DNA from: Trachythela sp. YZ-2020
Taxonomy: Eukaryota > Cnidaria > Anthozoa > Malacalcyonacea > Clavulariidae
Assembly (NCBI GenBank): GCA_016169945.1
Contig: JADLSH010000164.1
Location: 1 to 64,000 of the forward strand
Reading direction: 5' to 3'
Length of the DNA: 64,000 bases
This document shows positions 63,946-64,000 of the stretch, in pieces. Position 1 is the first letter of the stretch; the number at the start of each line of letters is the position of its first letter. Below the pieces are notes generated by a model. It saw nothing but the letters and a program-made list of their open reading frames with translations, was not told the DNA's origin and did no database searches. Made by a program: the position numbers and the translations under genes.

Positions 63946-64000
63946 CTACAGGGAAAGCAAATTGCGAGAATATTATAAACGAACATTGATGTCAGCATTG

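Noticed and set aside
1..64000. CRISPR array, prophage or bacterial defence system
   Set aside because: The sequence is eukaryotic with spliced genes; the repeats are transposons, minisatellites and palindromes, not regularly spaced repeats with spacers.

Overview
This is eukaryotic, AT-rich, intron-rich animal DNA. Canonical GT/AG introns, a Ty3/gypsy LTR element, Penelope-like elements, several non-LTR retrotransposon fragments, a THAP/P-element transposase, Tc1/mariner-type MITEs and many palindromic elements point to an invertebrate. The mix of elements makes a cnidarian my best guess, but the sequence alone does not prove it. No rRNA, functional tRNA, CRISPR or prokaryotic operon structure was seen.

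One very large host gene on the minus strand runs through almost the whole window. I reconstructed 40 internal exons between 63945 (5' side) and 3539 (3' side). They encode about 2,300 consecutive residues of a protein recognisable as RNF213 (mysterin), the giant dynein-like AAA+ E3 ubiquitin ligase. Intron phases agree at all 39 junctions and no exon contains an in-frame stop, so this stretch looks like an intact gene. The window holds the middle of the protein: an AAA2-like P-loop (exon f), complete Walker A and B motifs of AAA3 (exons n and o) and AAA4 (exons u and v), the conserved [12 protein letters not shown] block, and the long helical region leading into the E3 module. The N-terminal stalk lies upstream of 64000. 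The RING finger and C-terminus lie beyond coordinate 1.

Region by region. 1-3538: one long intron with direct repeats, palindromes and a SINE remnant. 3539-7191: five exons. 7300-10420: two degraded plus-strand retroelement fragments. 10564-18012: seven exons with two MITE-like elements, a SINE and a fold-back element. 18013-23028: one intron filled by a Ty3/gypsy remnant and a Penelope-like element that stops about 15 bases from a splice donor. 23029-29757: seven exons with a second Penelope fragment, a MITE and a 1.5 kb fold-back transposon. 30695-43855: thirteen exons, a minisatellite split by a non-LTR fragment, and a 290 bp direct duplication. 43856-50951: an intron with a diverged duplication and a 4.2 kb P-element-type transposon with an internal deletion. 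50952-58350: five exons with palindromic elements. 58399-61258: a 2.9 kb element with 1.1 kb inverted arms around a cysteine-rich exon-like ORF. 61930-63945: a non-LTR fragment and three exons.

The host gene is expected to act as a cytosolic ATP-driven ubiquitin ligase; vertebrate RNF213 is linked to antimicrobial ubiquitylation and lipid droplets. The mobile elements are passengers in its introns. The least familiar structures are the hammerhead-ribozyme-like motifs near Penelope-type sequences, the long-armed TTAA-flanked element, and the nested inverted-repeat element at 52.1-52.7 kb.
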